Part shown: positions 17,272 through 26,101 of the stretch, piece after piece
Numbering within the stretch: position 1 is the stretch's first letter
Layout: each line of letters starts with the position of its first letter
Assembly (NCBI RefSeq): GCF_900156125.1
Contig: NZ_FTLX01000002.1
Coordinates: 434,001 to 498,000, forward strand
Origin: Domibacillus enclensis
GTDB lineage: Bacteria > Bacillota > Bacilli > Bacillales > Domibacillaceae
DNA length: 64,000 nucleotides
Direction of reading: 5' to 3'
The notes under the pieces: model-generated
Database searches by the model: none
Seen by the model: the letters and a program-made list of their open reading frames with translations, nothing else
Told to the model about the DNA's origin: nothing
Program-made: the position numbers and the translations under genes

Positions 17272-18189
17272 TTATTTTTGGACAATGCCTTTAAGCGCAA
17301 ATGAAATGTTCGCCGGACGCTCTGCCAGCCGTCTCATAAAATAGCCGTACCAGTCCATGCCGTATGGGACATACACGCGGACGCGGTAGCCCTGCGCGAT
17401 CAGCTCCTGCTGCAGCTGGGTTCTCATGCCGTACAGCATTTGAAATTCAAACTCGTTCATCGGAATTCGGTGCTTGCGCTGAAATGCCTTTGTGAATTCA
17501 ACGATGTTGGCATCATGTGTCGCAATGCCTGTGTAGTGGCCGGCTAGTAGGCTTTGTTCAATCAGCTTCATGTAATTTGTATCGACATCTGCTTTGTTCG
17601 GAAACGCGTGCTCCGGACCTTCCTTGTAGGCGCCTTTGACGAGCCGTAAAAACGGCTTCAGGGGCATTAAATCCGCCAGATCCGCTTCGGTCCGGTATAA
17701 ATACGCCTGCAGCACTGTGCTCACATGCTCATACTGCTGCTTGAATTCCTTGAACAGCTCAAGTGTTGCGCCGCAGCGCGACGCATCCTCCATATCAATC
17801 GTGACCATAATGCCTAAATTGTCTGCTGTTTGAAGAATGCGCGTCATGTTCTGCCGGACGAGATCCCGGTCAATATCAAGACCGAGCGACGTCAATTTCA
17901 AGGAAACATGTGAATCAAGCTTTTCTCGGTGAATCCGCTGAATCGTACCGATGCATTCCTCTGTTCGTTCAGCTGCGACCTCTTTTGAATCAACGAATTC
18001 GCCAAGATGATCCACAGTAACGGATAAGCCATGTGCGTTTAATGCCCTGATACACGCAATCGAGCTTTCAAAATCGATCCCGCCGATGATTTTTCCTGCC
18101 GCTAAATGACTGCCTCTGCCCTTCGCCAGCTGATTGAGCCTTTTGTTTTTCGACAAATATAAGAAAAAATCCCTCGTCACCGCTTCCAT
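17272..18189 (-). CDS. putB: Proline dehydrogenase
   Basis: This 305-residue monofunctional FAD enzyme oxidises proline to pyrroline-5-carboxylate at the membrane face. The (beta-alpha)8 barrel motifs include VTIDMEDASRCGATLELF and LRLVKGAYKEGPEHAF, and the C-terminal RRLAERPANISFALKG is conserved. AAGGAGGCG precedes the start. The region upstream has a good -10 (TATAAT) but no matching -35 at the proper distance, which fits an activator-dependent promoter under PutR. Confidence 0.93.
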   Translation of the reverse strand: MEAVTRDFFLYLSKNKRLNQLAKGRGSHLAAGKIIGGIDFESSIACIRALNAHGLSVTVDHLGEFVDSKEVAAERTEECIGTIQRIHREKLDSHVSLKLTSLGLDIDRDLVRQNMTRILQTADNLGIMVTIDMEDASRCGATLELFKEFKQQYEHVSTVLQAYLYRTEADLADLMPLKPFLRLVKGAYKEGPEHAFPNKADVDTNYMKLIEQSLLAGHYTGIATHDANIVEFTKAFQRKHRIPMNEFEFQMLYGMRTQLQQELIAQGYRVRVYVPYGMDWYGYFMRRLAERPANISFALKGIVQK

Positions 18190-18424
18190 ACAAAGCGCCT
18201 CCTTGATGGATTGATTATACGTTCACTGTACGCCCGTTTCCGTTTATATACAATGTTCCCCGAAACTAAAAATGTAAGCGTTTTATTGTCTTTAAGTGAC
18301 AATGATTTTTTGTTTATTCTTTCTTTTTTAGGGGTAAGCCGATCAAGGTGAATCCACGAAGATTCAGAATCTACAGGCAAACGATTTATGTTAAAATAAA
18401 AGAAAAAAGCGAAGAGGTGTTTGC
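18190..18424. promoter_or_regulatory. Divergent put/recQ promoter region
   Basis: On the minus strand a TATAAT lies about 35 bases before putB with no recognisable -35 box. A cre-like element TGTAAGCGTTTTAT at 18273-18286 has two mismatches to the CcpA consensus. On the plus strand AAAAT-rich DNA with TAAAAT about 30 bases before recQ is a weak -10. A small inverted repeat TGAATC/GATTCA at about 18350-18367 lies between. None of these is certain. Confidence 0.4.
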
Positions 18425-20512
18425 ATGCTGGATCAGGCGCGCGGCTTTTTGCAGTCGCACTTCGGTTATGATTCATTCCGGACCGGCCAGGAACAGGCGA
18501 TTTCACAAGTGCTCAGCGGCGAAAATACAATATGTGTCATGCCGACAGGAGGCGGAAAATCGATCTGCTATCAAATTCCAGCGCTTGTGCTTGAAGGAAC
18601 GACGATTGTCGTGTCACCGCTTATTTCCTTGATGAAGGATCAGGTGGACGGTTTGCTGGCGGCAGGTATTCCCGCTGCTTACATAAACAGCTCGCTCAGC
18701 AGTGCCGAACTGTCCGAAACGATGCAGGCGGCGCGAAGAGGTGAATACAAGCTATTGTATATTGCACCGGAACGGCTTGAATCGTATTCATTCGTTGAAC
18801 GGCTGAAGCAGCTGACGGTTCCGCTCATTGCGGTCGACGAGGCGCACTGTATTTCCCAGTGGGGGCACGATTTCCGGCCAAGCTACCGTCACATTCAGCG
18901 TATGACTGAGCTTTTTGCAGGGGATCCGACCGTGCTGGCACTGACGGCAACCGCGACACCAAACGTGCGGGAAGACATTTGCCGCCTGCTTTCAATAGAA
19001 GAAGAAAAAACCGTCATTACCGGCTTTGAGCGGAAAAACTTATCGTTTTCTGTGATTCAAGGACAGGACCGGAATGGTTTTTTAAAAGACTATTTAACGA
19101 AAAACGCAAAAGAATCCGGCATTATTTATGCGGCGACGCGGAAAACGGTGGACCAGCTGTATGAGCGCCTTCAAAGAAGCGGCATATCAGCAGCACGCTA
19201 TCATGGCGGCATGAGTGACGTGGACCGCATCAAGGAGCAGGACCGGTTTTTAGCTGATGAAGCAACGGTGATGGTCGCGACGAACGCCTTTGGAATGGGC
19301 ATTGATAAATCCAATATTCGCTACGTGATTCACTATCAGCTGCCGAAAAACATGGAAAGCTACTATCAGGAAGCGGGGCGCGCCGGGCGGGATGGGCTCG
19401 ACAGTGAATGCATCGTTTTGTATTCATCGCAGGATGTGCAGACGCAGCGCTTTTTAATTGACCAGGCACTCGAGCGAGACCGGATTCCGCAGGAGCTCGA
19501 AAAGCTTCAAGGCATGGTAGACTACTGCCACACAGAACGGTGCTTGCAGCAGTTTATTGTGGCGTACTTTGGCGAGCCGTATCCGAAGCCGTGCGGCCGC
19601 TGCGGCAACTGTACTGATTCGCGGGACAGTGTAGACATAACCAAAGAAGCGCAAATGGTGCTTTCCTGTGTGATCCGAATGGGACAGCGGTTTGGAAAGG
19701 CGATGACGGCACAGGTGCTGACCGGGTCGAAAAATAAAAAGCTGCTGGAGTTCGGCTTTGACGATCTGTCGACGTACGGCATTTTAAAAAAGCAGAGCGT
19801 GAAGGATGTCAGCAATTTTATTGAGTTTTTAATTTCACAGGAGCTGATCGGTGTGGAGCCGTCACAGTTTCCGACCATTTTTGTGACCGAACAGGGCCGA
19901 GACGTGCTGCTTGGCAAGGAAATGGTGATGCGCAAAGTAGCCGTCCGGACCAAGAAAATTGCCACGGACGATCCGCTGTTTGATGCACTCCGGGCTCTTC
20001 GGAAAGAGCTTGCCGAAGATGCAGGCGTGCCGCCGTTTGTTATTTTTTCCGATAAAACGCTCCAGGATATGTGCGACAGGCTGCCGATGGATGAACAAAG
20101 CTTCCTCCAGGTCAGCGGTGTCGGTGAAAGCAAGCTGCAAAAGTATGGTGCGGCCTTTTTAGAAGAAATTCGTGCGTTTAGTGAAGTGAAAAAAGAGCCG
20201 AAGAAAAAATCTGTTCATTCCTACTTGGACACGCTGGAGCTGCATCAAAAAGGGCTGGCGCCGGCTGCGATTGCAGCAGAACGGGAGCTGACCGTCGGCA
20301 CGGTGGAAAACCACTTGCTTCAGTGTATGGAAGAAGGGCTTGATGTGAACCTGGACCTGCTCGTGCCGCCCGCCCACCGTGAAAAAATTGAAAAAGCGGT
20401 GGAGGAAGCCGGTGCAGAGCAGCTAAAGCCGATCAAGGAGCTTGTGCCGGAAGATGTCACGTACGGGATGATTAAAGTGTTTTTAGAAATGCGGAGACGG
20501 AATCATGTTTGA
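18425..20512 (+). CDS. recQ: ATP-dependent DNA helicase RecQ
   Basis: The 695-residue protein has the full RecQ layout: Walker A MPTGGGKSICYQIPAL near residue 40, DEAHCISQWGHDFRPSY near 140, LTATATPN, motif VI QEAGRAGRDGLDSE, a zinc site formed by CHTERC and CGRCGNC at about 365-395, an RQC winged helix, an HRDC domain (PPFVIFSDKTLQDM) around 530-600 and a C-terminal helix-turn-helix region. It unwinds DNA 3' to 5' in recombination and repair. The start ATG at 18425 follows GAAGAGGTG. Its stop overlaps the next gene by eight bases. Confidence 0.93.
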   Translation: MLDQARGFLQSHFGYDSFRTGQEQAISQVLSGENTICVMPTGGGKSICYQIPALVLEGTTIVVSPLISLMKDQVDGLLAAGIPAAYINSSLSSAELSETMQAARRGEYKLLYIAPERLESYSFVERLKQLTVPLIAVDEAHCISQWGHDFRPSYRHIQRMTELFAGDPTVLALTATATPNVREDICRLLSIEEEKTVITGFERKNLSFSVIQGQDRNGFLKDYLTKNAKESGIIYAATRKTVDQLYERLQRSGISAARYHGGMSDVDRIKEQDRFLADEATVMVATNAFGMGIDKSNIRYVIHYQLPKNMESYYQEAGRAGRDGLDSECIVLYSSQDVQTQRFLIDQALERDRIPQELEKLQGMVDYCHTERCLQQFIVAYFGEPYPKPCGRCGNCTDSRDSVDITKEAQMVLSCVIRMGQRFGKAMTAQVLTGSKNKKLLEFGFDDLSTYGILKKQSVKDVSNFIEFLISQELIGVEPSQFPTIFVTEQGRDVLLGKEMVMRKVAVRTKKIATDDPLFDALRALRKELAEDAGVPPFVIFSDKTLQDMCDRLPMDEQSFLQVSGVGESKLQKYGAAFLEEIRAFSEVKKEPKKKSVHSYLDTLELHQKGLAPAAIAAERELTVGTVENHLLQCMEEGLDVNLDLLVPPAHREKIEKAVEEAGAEQLKPIKELVPEDVTYGMIKVFLEMRRRNHV

Positions 20513-21449
20513 AGTAAAGCCATTTCCTGAGTTTTCCTGGTCATTTTCGCGCCATAAAACGCTTATGACGTGCGCAAGAAAGTATGGATACGATTATTAC
20601 GCCGGCCACAACGGGTGGCTGTATGAAGCAGACGAATCCGTGAAGCATGTATACCGGCTGAAAAAGCTGAAAAACGTGCCGATTGCCTTTGGGCAGATTG
20701 TGCATGAGCTGGCGGAAAGAGCGGTGCGGATGTTTTTGGCTCATGGCCATCAAGTGACGGAATCCGAACTGATCGAAGAAGCGCGCAGTATGATGAACGA
20801 GGCGTATCTTCATTCGCGCGACCGAAAGCAACAGTGGCTGCAGAAGCCGGCTCGTTTTCACATGTTATATGATATGTATTACACCGGAGAATTAAACCGG
20901 ATGGAAGCGGAGGAATACCGGCGGCGCCTGCCAGTCGTTTTTCAGCATTTGCTTGCCAGCCGCTCGTACCGCGATATCACCGAGCGCCCGCAGACGATGC
21001 ACTTTGAGCAGGCCGAGGAATTCCGGTTTATGACCGTGGACGGTGTGAAAATTTTTGTCGTGATGGATTTGCTTTACCGCGATTTAGAAACAGGAAAATG
21101 GATCATTGTCGACTGGAAAACCGGCAAGGAAGCAGATGATGACCGGAGTCAGCTCGCACTCTATGCGTATTACATCATGCAAAAACATGGAGCCGGCGTG
21201 GATGAAATCGAAATTCGCAATGAATATGTGCTGACCGGCGTGCAGAAAACGTATCAGCTGAGTGAAGCAGACATTGACCTGATGCTCCAGAAGATGAAGC
21301 AAAGCATTCATTACATGCGCCGCTACCAGCTCGATATGATTTCCAATGAACCGGTCGAGCTGAGCGAGTTTCCGCAGACGGAGCAGGAGCGGCGCTGTGA
21401 GACGTGTAATTATAAAGAGATTTGTCTCGAACTGTCACAACATAACTAG
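20505..21449 (+). CDS. PD-(D/E)XK nuclease with iron-sulfur cluster motif (AddB C-terminal/Cas4-like)
   Basis: This 314-residue protein carries the PD-(D/E)XK core: FVVMDLLYRD, then WIIVDWKTGK, and QLALYAYYIMQ as the following helix. A cysteine near residue 23 (LMTCARKYGYDYY) and a C-terminal trio RRCETCNYKEIC make the four-cysteine pattern that holds an iron-sulfur cluster in AddB and Cas4. It lacks helicase motifs and is about the size of a stand-alone nuclease. The eight-base overlap with recQ means coupled translation, so I infer that RecQ and this nuclease process DNA ends together. No cas genes are present in the window. Confidence 0.85.
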   Translation: MFEVKPFPEFSWSFSRHKTLMTCARKYGYDYYAGHNGWLYEADESVKHVYRLKKLKNVPIAFGQIVHELAERAVRMFLAHGHQVTESELIEEARSMMNEAYLHSRDRKQQWLQKPARFHMLYDMYYTGELNRMEAEEYRRRLPVVFQHLLASRSYRDITERPQTMHFEQAEEFRFMTVDGVKIFVVMDLLYRDLETGKWIIVDWKTGKEADDDRSQLALYAYYIMQKHGAGVDEIEIRNEYVLTGVQKTYQLSEADIDLMLQKMKQSIHYMRRYQLDMISNEPVELSEFPQTEQERRCETCNYKEICLELSQHN

Positions 21450-21566
21450 TGTCAGTCTTTTTTCTTTCTGGACGGATGGATTGGTCAACTTATATAGAGT
21501 GAAATAAAATCTCAGAGCTAAAAACTTTCTTTTATTCAAAAAAAAGATTGTAAATATTAAACAAAG

Positions 21567-21595
21567 TTGTATTTTTATAATTTTCAATATACAAT
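21567..21595 (+). promoter_or_regulatory. Sigma-A promoter of the PrpR-like regulator
   Basis: TTGTAT, 17 bases, TACAAT. The nonamer ATGCAACAG lies at 21608-21616, close to the expected transcription start; the same nonamer occurs in the promoter of the target operon at 23640-23648, so it is a candidate operator. Confidence 0.6.
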
Positions 21596-21646
21596 AAGTG
21601 TAGCAAAATGCAACAGTTATATAGCTTTTGGAAAAGAGGCGTATGT

Positions 21647-23533
21647 ATGGCAAGAATTTTAGTAGTTGCTCCTTATGAAGGGTTGAAGGATTTATTTCTT
21701 GAAGTGACAAATGAGTTAAAAAAGGAGGTACATGTAGAGGTCGGTGACCTTTATAAAGGGTTGTCAATTGCAAAAGAGCTGGAGGATAAAGGGTATGATG
21801 TCATCATAAGCCGAGGCGCAACGGCTCATCTGCTTCGAAAACATTGTTCCCTGCCTGTCGTTGAAGTAAAAATTACTGGTTACGACATTCTCAGAACATT
21901 GACTCTTTTAAGAGGTTATTCAGGGAAAATAGGCTTAATGAGCTATTTTAATACGATTCAAGGAGCAGATGTCATTGGAACACTGCTGGAAATGAATTTA
22001 TCCTTCTTTCCAATTAACGAAGAAAGTGAAATTGAAATTGGTATCAAAAAAGCACTCAAAGAAGACGTTCAAGTTATTATCGGTGACGTTATTACGACTT
22101 CTGTTGCTACTTCATTTGGATTAAATGCCATTCTTATTGCATCAGGTCGAGAAGCAGTAGAGGATTCTATCTATGAAGCAGAACAAATAGAATTTTATAC
22201 AAAAAAAGAAAAAGTGAACCGTGAATTTTTTGAAAGTATCATAAAAGGATATCCGGAAGGTCTTATTGGTATTGATCGCCAGGGTAATATTCAATTGCTT
22301 AATGATAAAGCAGAGAAGTTTATGGGCTTAAAGGAATCGGAGATAACGGGACAAAAGTTAATTAAGGTTATACCACAGCTATATATAGAGGATTTGTTTA
22401 GATCGAATCTGGAGCCCTCTGAGACAATTTGTATACTTGGAGGAGAACAATATGTTCTTAAAAGACTTCCGCTGAAACGAAACAGGAATATTTTAGGGGA
22501 TATTTTGATTTTGGAAGAAACGAAAGAGATTCAAAGGATTGAAAGTCGAATTAGGCGCAGTTTATTTACTAATTCTGCACAGCCTAAAATGCACTTTAAC
22601 AATTTAGTAGCCATAAATAAAGAAATGAAGCGGCAAATCAGCGCAGCTAATGAACTCAGCAAAGTGAAAACTCGAATTCTTATATACGGTGAGCCGGGGA
22701 CTGGAAAGCAAAGTCTTGCACAAGCCATTCACAACGAAAGTGTCCAGAAAGATTTTCCTTTTGTTTTTTTGAATTGTGAAGCGTATTCAGAACAGCAGCT
22801 TGAAAAAGAAATTTTCGGTTTCGAGGGGGATGAGCAGAAGCAGGGGGTATTTGAAGCGGCGCATAATGGAACACTTTTTATTGATGCCATTGGCCAGCTC
22901 CCACTGTCGATCCAGGCAAAGTTAATAAATGTACTCACAGAAAATAAAGTGACGCGCATCAATGGAACACATGCTATTCCGGTAAATGTCCGCATTATTT
23001 CTGCTAATTCTTCTAACTTGAATAGCCAATTAGAAACAGAGAAATTCCGCGAAGACTTATTTCATCTTATCAATGAAGCAACATTATCGATTCCAGCGCT
23101 CCGGTATCGGCCTGAGGATATGTCTGAACTAGTTCTCTGGTTCATCGCATCTTTCAATGCGAGGCTCGGAAAACAGATTGTCGGGGTCCGCCCAGAGGTA
23201 ATGAATCAGTTAAAACAAGCAAAATGGCCAGGGAATATTCAGCAATTAAAAAATATTATAGAAAGAATGTGTATGGAAACCACAGGCTCTTTTATTGAAA
23301 AAAGCGATGTGAGAACCATTTTAGATGAGTTATTTTTAAAAAATGATAATAGTGACCTTAATAGCTCTTTTATTAACATAGATAATAAAACATTAGGCGA
23401 ACTTGAAAAAGAAATTATCAATCAAGTTATGGAAGAAGAAGGGTTTAAACAATCCCGCGCAGCAAAAAGGCTTGGAATTAACCGATCGACTTTATGGCGG
23501 AAAATTAAAGAAGCAACAATAAATAACGAATAA
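21647..23533 (+). CDS. PrpR-N/PAS/AAA+ transcriptional regulator lacking the sigma-54 contact motif
   Basis: The 628-residue protein has a PrpR-type sensor domain (about 1-170, IISRGATAHLLRKH), a PAS domain (about 195-295), an AAA+ domain (about 320-550) and a Fis-type helix-turn-helix (QSRAAKRLGINRSTLWRKI at the end). Walker A GEPGTGKQ is at 358-365. The GAFTGA loop that contacts sigma-54 should lie near 394-400 but the sequence reads FGFEGDEQKQGVF, and the Walker B segment is LFIDAIGQL, with alanine where the catalytic glutamate is expected. It therefore probably works as a TyrR-like regulator with the sigma-A polymerase. The start at 21647 follows AAAGAGG. It is adjacent to, and likely controls, the C4 sugar acid operon. 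Confidence 0.85.
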   Translation: MARILVVAPYEGLKDLFLEVTNELKKEVHVEVGDLYKGLSIAKELEDKGYDVIISRGATAHLLRKHCSLPVVEVKITGYDILRTLTLLRGYSGKIGLMSYFNTIQGADVIGTLLEMNLSFFPINEESEIEIGIKKALKEDVQVIIGDVITTSVATSFGLNAILIASGREAVEDSIYEAEQIEFYTKKEKVNREFFESIIKGYPEGLIGIDRQGNIQLLNDKAEKFMGLKESEITGQKLIKVIPQLYIEDLFRSNLEPSETICILGGEQYVLKRLPLKRNRNILGDILILEETKEIQRIESRIRRSLFTNSAQPKMHFNNLVAINKEMKRQISAANELSKVKTRILIYGEPGTGKQSLAQAIHNESVQKDFPFVFLNCEAYSEQQLEKEIFGFEGDEQKQGVFEAAHNGTLFIDAIGQLPLSIQAKLINVLTENKVTRINGTHAIPVNVRIISANSSNLNSQLETEKFREDLFHLINEATLSIPALRYRPEDMSELVLWFIASFNARLGKQIVGVRPEVMNQLKQAKWPGNIQQLKNIIERMCMETTGSFIEKSDVRTILDELFLKNDNSDLNSSFINIDNKTLGELEKEIINQVMEEEGFKQSRAAKRLGINRSTLWRKIKEATINNE

Positions 23534-23550
23534 TCATTCGTTATTTTTTT
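23522..23550 (+). terminator. Terminator overlapping the regulator stop codon
   Basis: Stem AATAACGAA/TTCGTTATT with six-base loop and seven Ts; the stop codon is in the loop. Confidence 0.8.
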
Positions 23551-23632
23551 GTTTCTAAATAAAACAGAAAAGCAGGGAGGAACAAAAATGTATTAAAATT
23601 AAACGTTTTTTAATTTTTTTTTTAAAAAAACA

Positions 23633-23661
23633 TTGTAATATGCAACAGAGTGATATATGAT
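23633..23661 (+). promoter_or_regulatory. Sigma-A promoter of the C4 sugar acid operon
   Basis: TTGTAA, 17 bases, TATGAT. The spacer contains ATGCAACAG (23640-23648), shared with the regulator promoter. No TGGCAC-N5-TTGC sigma-54 element is visible in the 160 bases before the operon. Confidence 0.65.
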
Positions 23662-23676
23662 GAACACAGAAATTAA

Positions 23677-23690
23677 TGAAAGCGTTTTAA
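23677..23690. promoter_or_regulatory. Candidate cre site (CcpA)
   Basis: TGAAAGCGTTTTAA fits the cre consensus TGWAANCGNTNWCA with one mismatch. It lies just downstream of the predicted transcription start, where CcpA binding normally represses, so glucose repression of this operon is likely. Confidence 0.55.
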
Positions 23691-23712
23691 AAATTGGTAG
23701 GTGATAAATGAA

Positions 23713-25005
23713 TTGAGCAGATTAATAATTATTGCAGATGATTTGACCGGAGCTAATGATACAGGTGTCCAGTTTTCAAAAAAAGGCTTCCGCACGCTTT
23801 CTCTATTAAAGGCAGAGCGAATGGAAAAGCAAAATGAAGCAGACATCGTCGTCATGAATGCAGAAACTAGATCATTGAATGCAGAAGAAGCTTTTCGGAA
23901 AATAAAAAAGGTTTCGGAATATTTGACCGTCTATCCATTTCCTCATGTATATAAGAAAATTGATTCAACATTGCGAGGGAACATTGGGGCAGAAATTGAT
24001 GCATTATTGGACAGTAACTTGTTTGATGTGGCTATTGTCCTTCCTGCTTATCCGAAGAATGGACGGGTAACGATTGGCGGCTATCATATCGTCAACAATT
24101 GTCTGCTTGAGGATTCAGAAATAGCGAAAGACCCTAAGAGTCCTGTAGCTGAGTCGCATATCCCGACATTGATTGGCAGTCAGAGCAGCAGAAAAATCGG
24201 TCATATAGACATTAATCAAATTAGAAAAAACCAAATTGTTGAGCAAATAGAAATAAGCCTTCAGCAAAATGAACAGATTATCGTGTGTGACGGTTTTTTA
24301 CAATCTGATTTGACAACGGTTACAAATTCCGTGGTGAAAAGTGGCTTGAGTGTCCTTTGGGTGGGCTCTGCTGGTTTAGCCGAAAGCTTTGCGGGAACAT
24401 TTGAACAAAAACCGAGTTACATACAAGGAAAATTAAATAGAAAGGCGAAAGAAATATTGCCTGTTTTGACGATTGCGGGAAGTGTAAGCGCTGTCACTAG
24501 GGGTCAAATTCAGTCTCTTGCATCTCAAGATCGTGTACAGATTGTTGTAGCTGAGCCTCTAAATTTAGTAAACAATGAACTTCGAGAAAAAGAGATAAAA
24601 CGAATAATCGTTGAGATTATAGATGTATTGAAAAAGGGATATGCCCCTGTTTTAACAACAAATGATTCAGAGGAAACAAGGCAGCAGCTTCAAAAGTGGA
24701 ATGGGAAAAATGGCATGGAAATCGGGAATATGATTGCTGTATCTCTCGGTCAAATTGCGGCTTCCGTTATAGCGGCTTATGATGTTTCAGGCCTTATACT
24801 TACTGGCGGCGATATCGCATACCGTACATTTGAACAGCTAGGTGTGGAGAGTCTTCGAATTGTTGATGAGGTAGAAGAAGGAATTCCATTTTGCGAAATA
24901 GCAGATGGGATACTAAAAGGCTTGCCTGTTGTCACGAAGGCAGGAGCATTTGGAAATCCGCACTCCTTAGTGAATGCGATGAATAAAATGAAAGATTTAT
25001 TATAG
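23713..25005 (+). CDS. Four-carbon acid sugar kinase family protein (DUF1537; DtnK/OtnK-like)
   Basis: The protein of about 430 residues belongs to the family whose members phosphorylate D-threonate, D-erythronate or 3-oxo-tetronates at O4. N-terminal IIADDLTGANDTGVQF and IDSTLRGNIGAEID bind the sugar acid; the C-terminal LILTGGDIAYRTFEQLG and AGAFGNPHSLVNAM form the nucleotide site. A TTG start at 23713 is favoured because AGGTGA lies eight bases before it; a GTG at 23701 overlaps that site. With pdxA2 in the same operon, D-threonate kinase is the best match, but the family cannot be resolved by eye. Confidence 0.88.
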   Translation: MSRLIIIADDLTGANDTGVQFSKKGFRTLSLLKAERMEKQNEADIVVMNAETRSLNAEEAFRKIKKVSEYLTVYPFPHVYKKIDSTLRGNIGAEIDALLDSNLFDVAIVLPAYPKNGRVTIGGYHIVNNCLLEDSEIAKDPKSPVAESHIPTLIGSQSSRKIGHIDINQIRKNQIVEQIEISLQQNEQIIVCDGFLQSDLTTVTNSVVKSGLSVLWVGSAGLAESFAGTFEQKPSYIQGKLNRKAKEILPVLTIAGSVSAVTRGQIQSLASQDRVQIVVAEPLNLVNNELREKEIKRIIVEIIDVLKKGYAPVLTTNDSEETRQQLQKWNGKNGMEIGNMIAVSLGQIAASVIAAYDVSGLILTGGDIAYRTFEQLGVESLRIVDEVEEGIPFCEIADGILKGLPVVTKAGAFGNPHSLVNAMNKMKDLL

Positions 25006-25018
25006 GGAGGTCAAAGAA

Positions 25019-26041
25019 ATGAAAAAGTTTTTAGGTGTAATGGCAGTATCATCAATGGTTTTGTTATCAGCTTGTAGCGGTGGTGGTTCGACAAGTTCCG
25101 AAAATGCAGCGGAAGGCGGCGGAAGCGGCGAAACGGTAACATTGAAGGTGGGGCATACGTTAGCAGATACTTCTCACTACCAGGAAGGTATGGTGAAATT
25201 TCAAGAGCTTGTTACTGAAAAAACAGGCGGCTCTGTTGAAATCGAAGTCTTTCCGAACGGTTCACTAGGTGGAGAGCGAGACATGATTGAAGGGCTGGGT
25301 GTAGGAAGTGTTGATATGGTCTTGACGTCTACTGGCCCAATGAGCGGCTTCGTTCCAGAAGTGACGGTTGTAGATTTACCGTTCCTATTTAGAGATGAAG
25401 AGCATGCGCATAAAGTGCTTGATGGAGAAATTGGAACAGAACTAGGTAAGAAAGTAGAAGACACAATGGGCGTGAAAACACTTGCATGGTGGGAAAATGG
25501 CTTCCGTAATGTCACAACAGCAAGCACAGCTATTGAAAAGCCGGAAGATTTAAAAGGCATTAAAATTCGTACGATGGAAAGCGATATCCACATGGATTCA
25601 TTTAGTGCAATGGGCGCGCAGCCAACTCCAATGGCTTTCACAGAGCTATTTACAGCGTTGCAGCAAGGGACAATTGATGCAGAAGAAAACCCAGTTCCAG
25701 TTATTATGACATCTCGTTTTTATGAAGTTCAAGATCATTTGACCATGACACGTCACTTCTATAATCCTTCACTTTTGTTGATGTCTCAAAGCAAATTTGA
25801 TGCATTGACACCAGAACAGCAGACAGCGATTGAAGAAGCGGCAAAAGAAGCGGGCGTATACGAGCGTCAAGTTGTTCAGGACATGGAAAAGCAATATATT
25901 GAAGAACTCAAAGGTAATGGTATGCAAGTCATTGAAAACCCTGATTTAGAACCATTTAAAGCAGCAGTACAGTCTGTTTATGAAAAATACGAGCCTCAAT
26001 TTGGAAAAGAATTGATTGATGAAATTCGTAATACACAATAA
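25019..26041 (+). CDS. dctP: TRAP transporter substrate-binding lipoprotein (DctP family)
   Basis: The 340-residue protein has a lipoprotein signal ending LLSAC (lipid cysteine at about residue 19), a Gly/Ser-rich linker and the DctP fold (LKVGHTLADTSHYQEGMVKF; LKGIKIRTMESDIHMDSFSAMGA). The arginine in IRTM is the conserved carboxylate anchor of TRAP binding proteins, so the ligand is an organic acid. It is followed by a hairpin and the two membrane genes. From the operon I infer a C4 sugar acid ligand. Confidence 0.92.
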   Translation: MKKFLGVMAVSSMVLLSACSGGGSTSSENAAEGGGSGETVTLKVGHTLADTSHYQEGMVKFQELVTEKTGGSVEIEVFPNGSLGGERDMIEGLGVGSVDMVLTSTGPMSGFVPEVTVVDLPFLFRDEEHAHKVLDGEIGTELGKKVEDTMGVKTLAWWENGFRNVTTASTAIEKPEDLKGIKIRTMESDIHMDSFSAMGAQPTPMAFTELFTALQQGTIDAEENPVPVIMTSRFYEVQDHLTMTRHFYNPSLLLMSQSKFDALTPEQQTAIEEAAKEAGVYERQVVQDMEKQYIEELKGNGMQVIENPDLEPFKAAVQSVYEKYEPQFGKELIDEIRNTQ

Positions 26042-26049
26042 AAGAAAGG

Positions 26050-26075
26050 AGCGGATAGATCTACTTCTATCCGCT
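26050..26075 (+). terminator. Intra-operon stem-loop between dctP and dctQ
   Basis: Arms AGCGGATAGA and TCTATCCGCT with a six-base loop. The following tract is TTCATTT, not a strong T run. It probably stabilises or partly ends the dctP message so that more binding protein than permease is made. Confidence 0.6.
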
Positions 26076-26101
26076 TCATTTATCCTGAGGGGTGAGTAAA
26101 C

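Noticed and set aside
20505-21449. Cas4 gene of a CRISPR system
   Set aside because: No repeats or other cas genes are in the window, and the gene overlaps recQ, so a repair role is more likely.
23540-23712. Sigma-54 promoter before the kinase gene
   Set aside because: No TGGCAC-N5-TTGC element is present on the plus strand; a sigma-A promoter with 17-base spacing fits instead.
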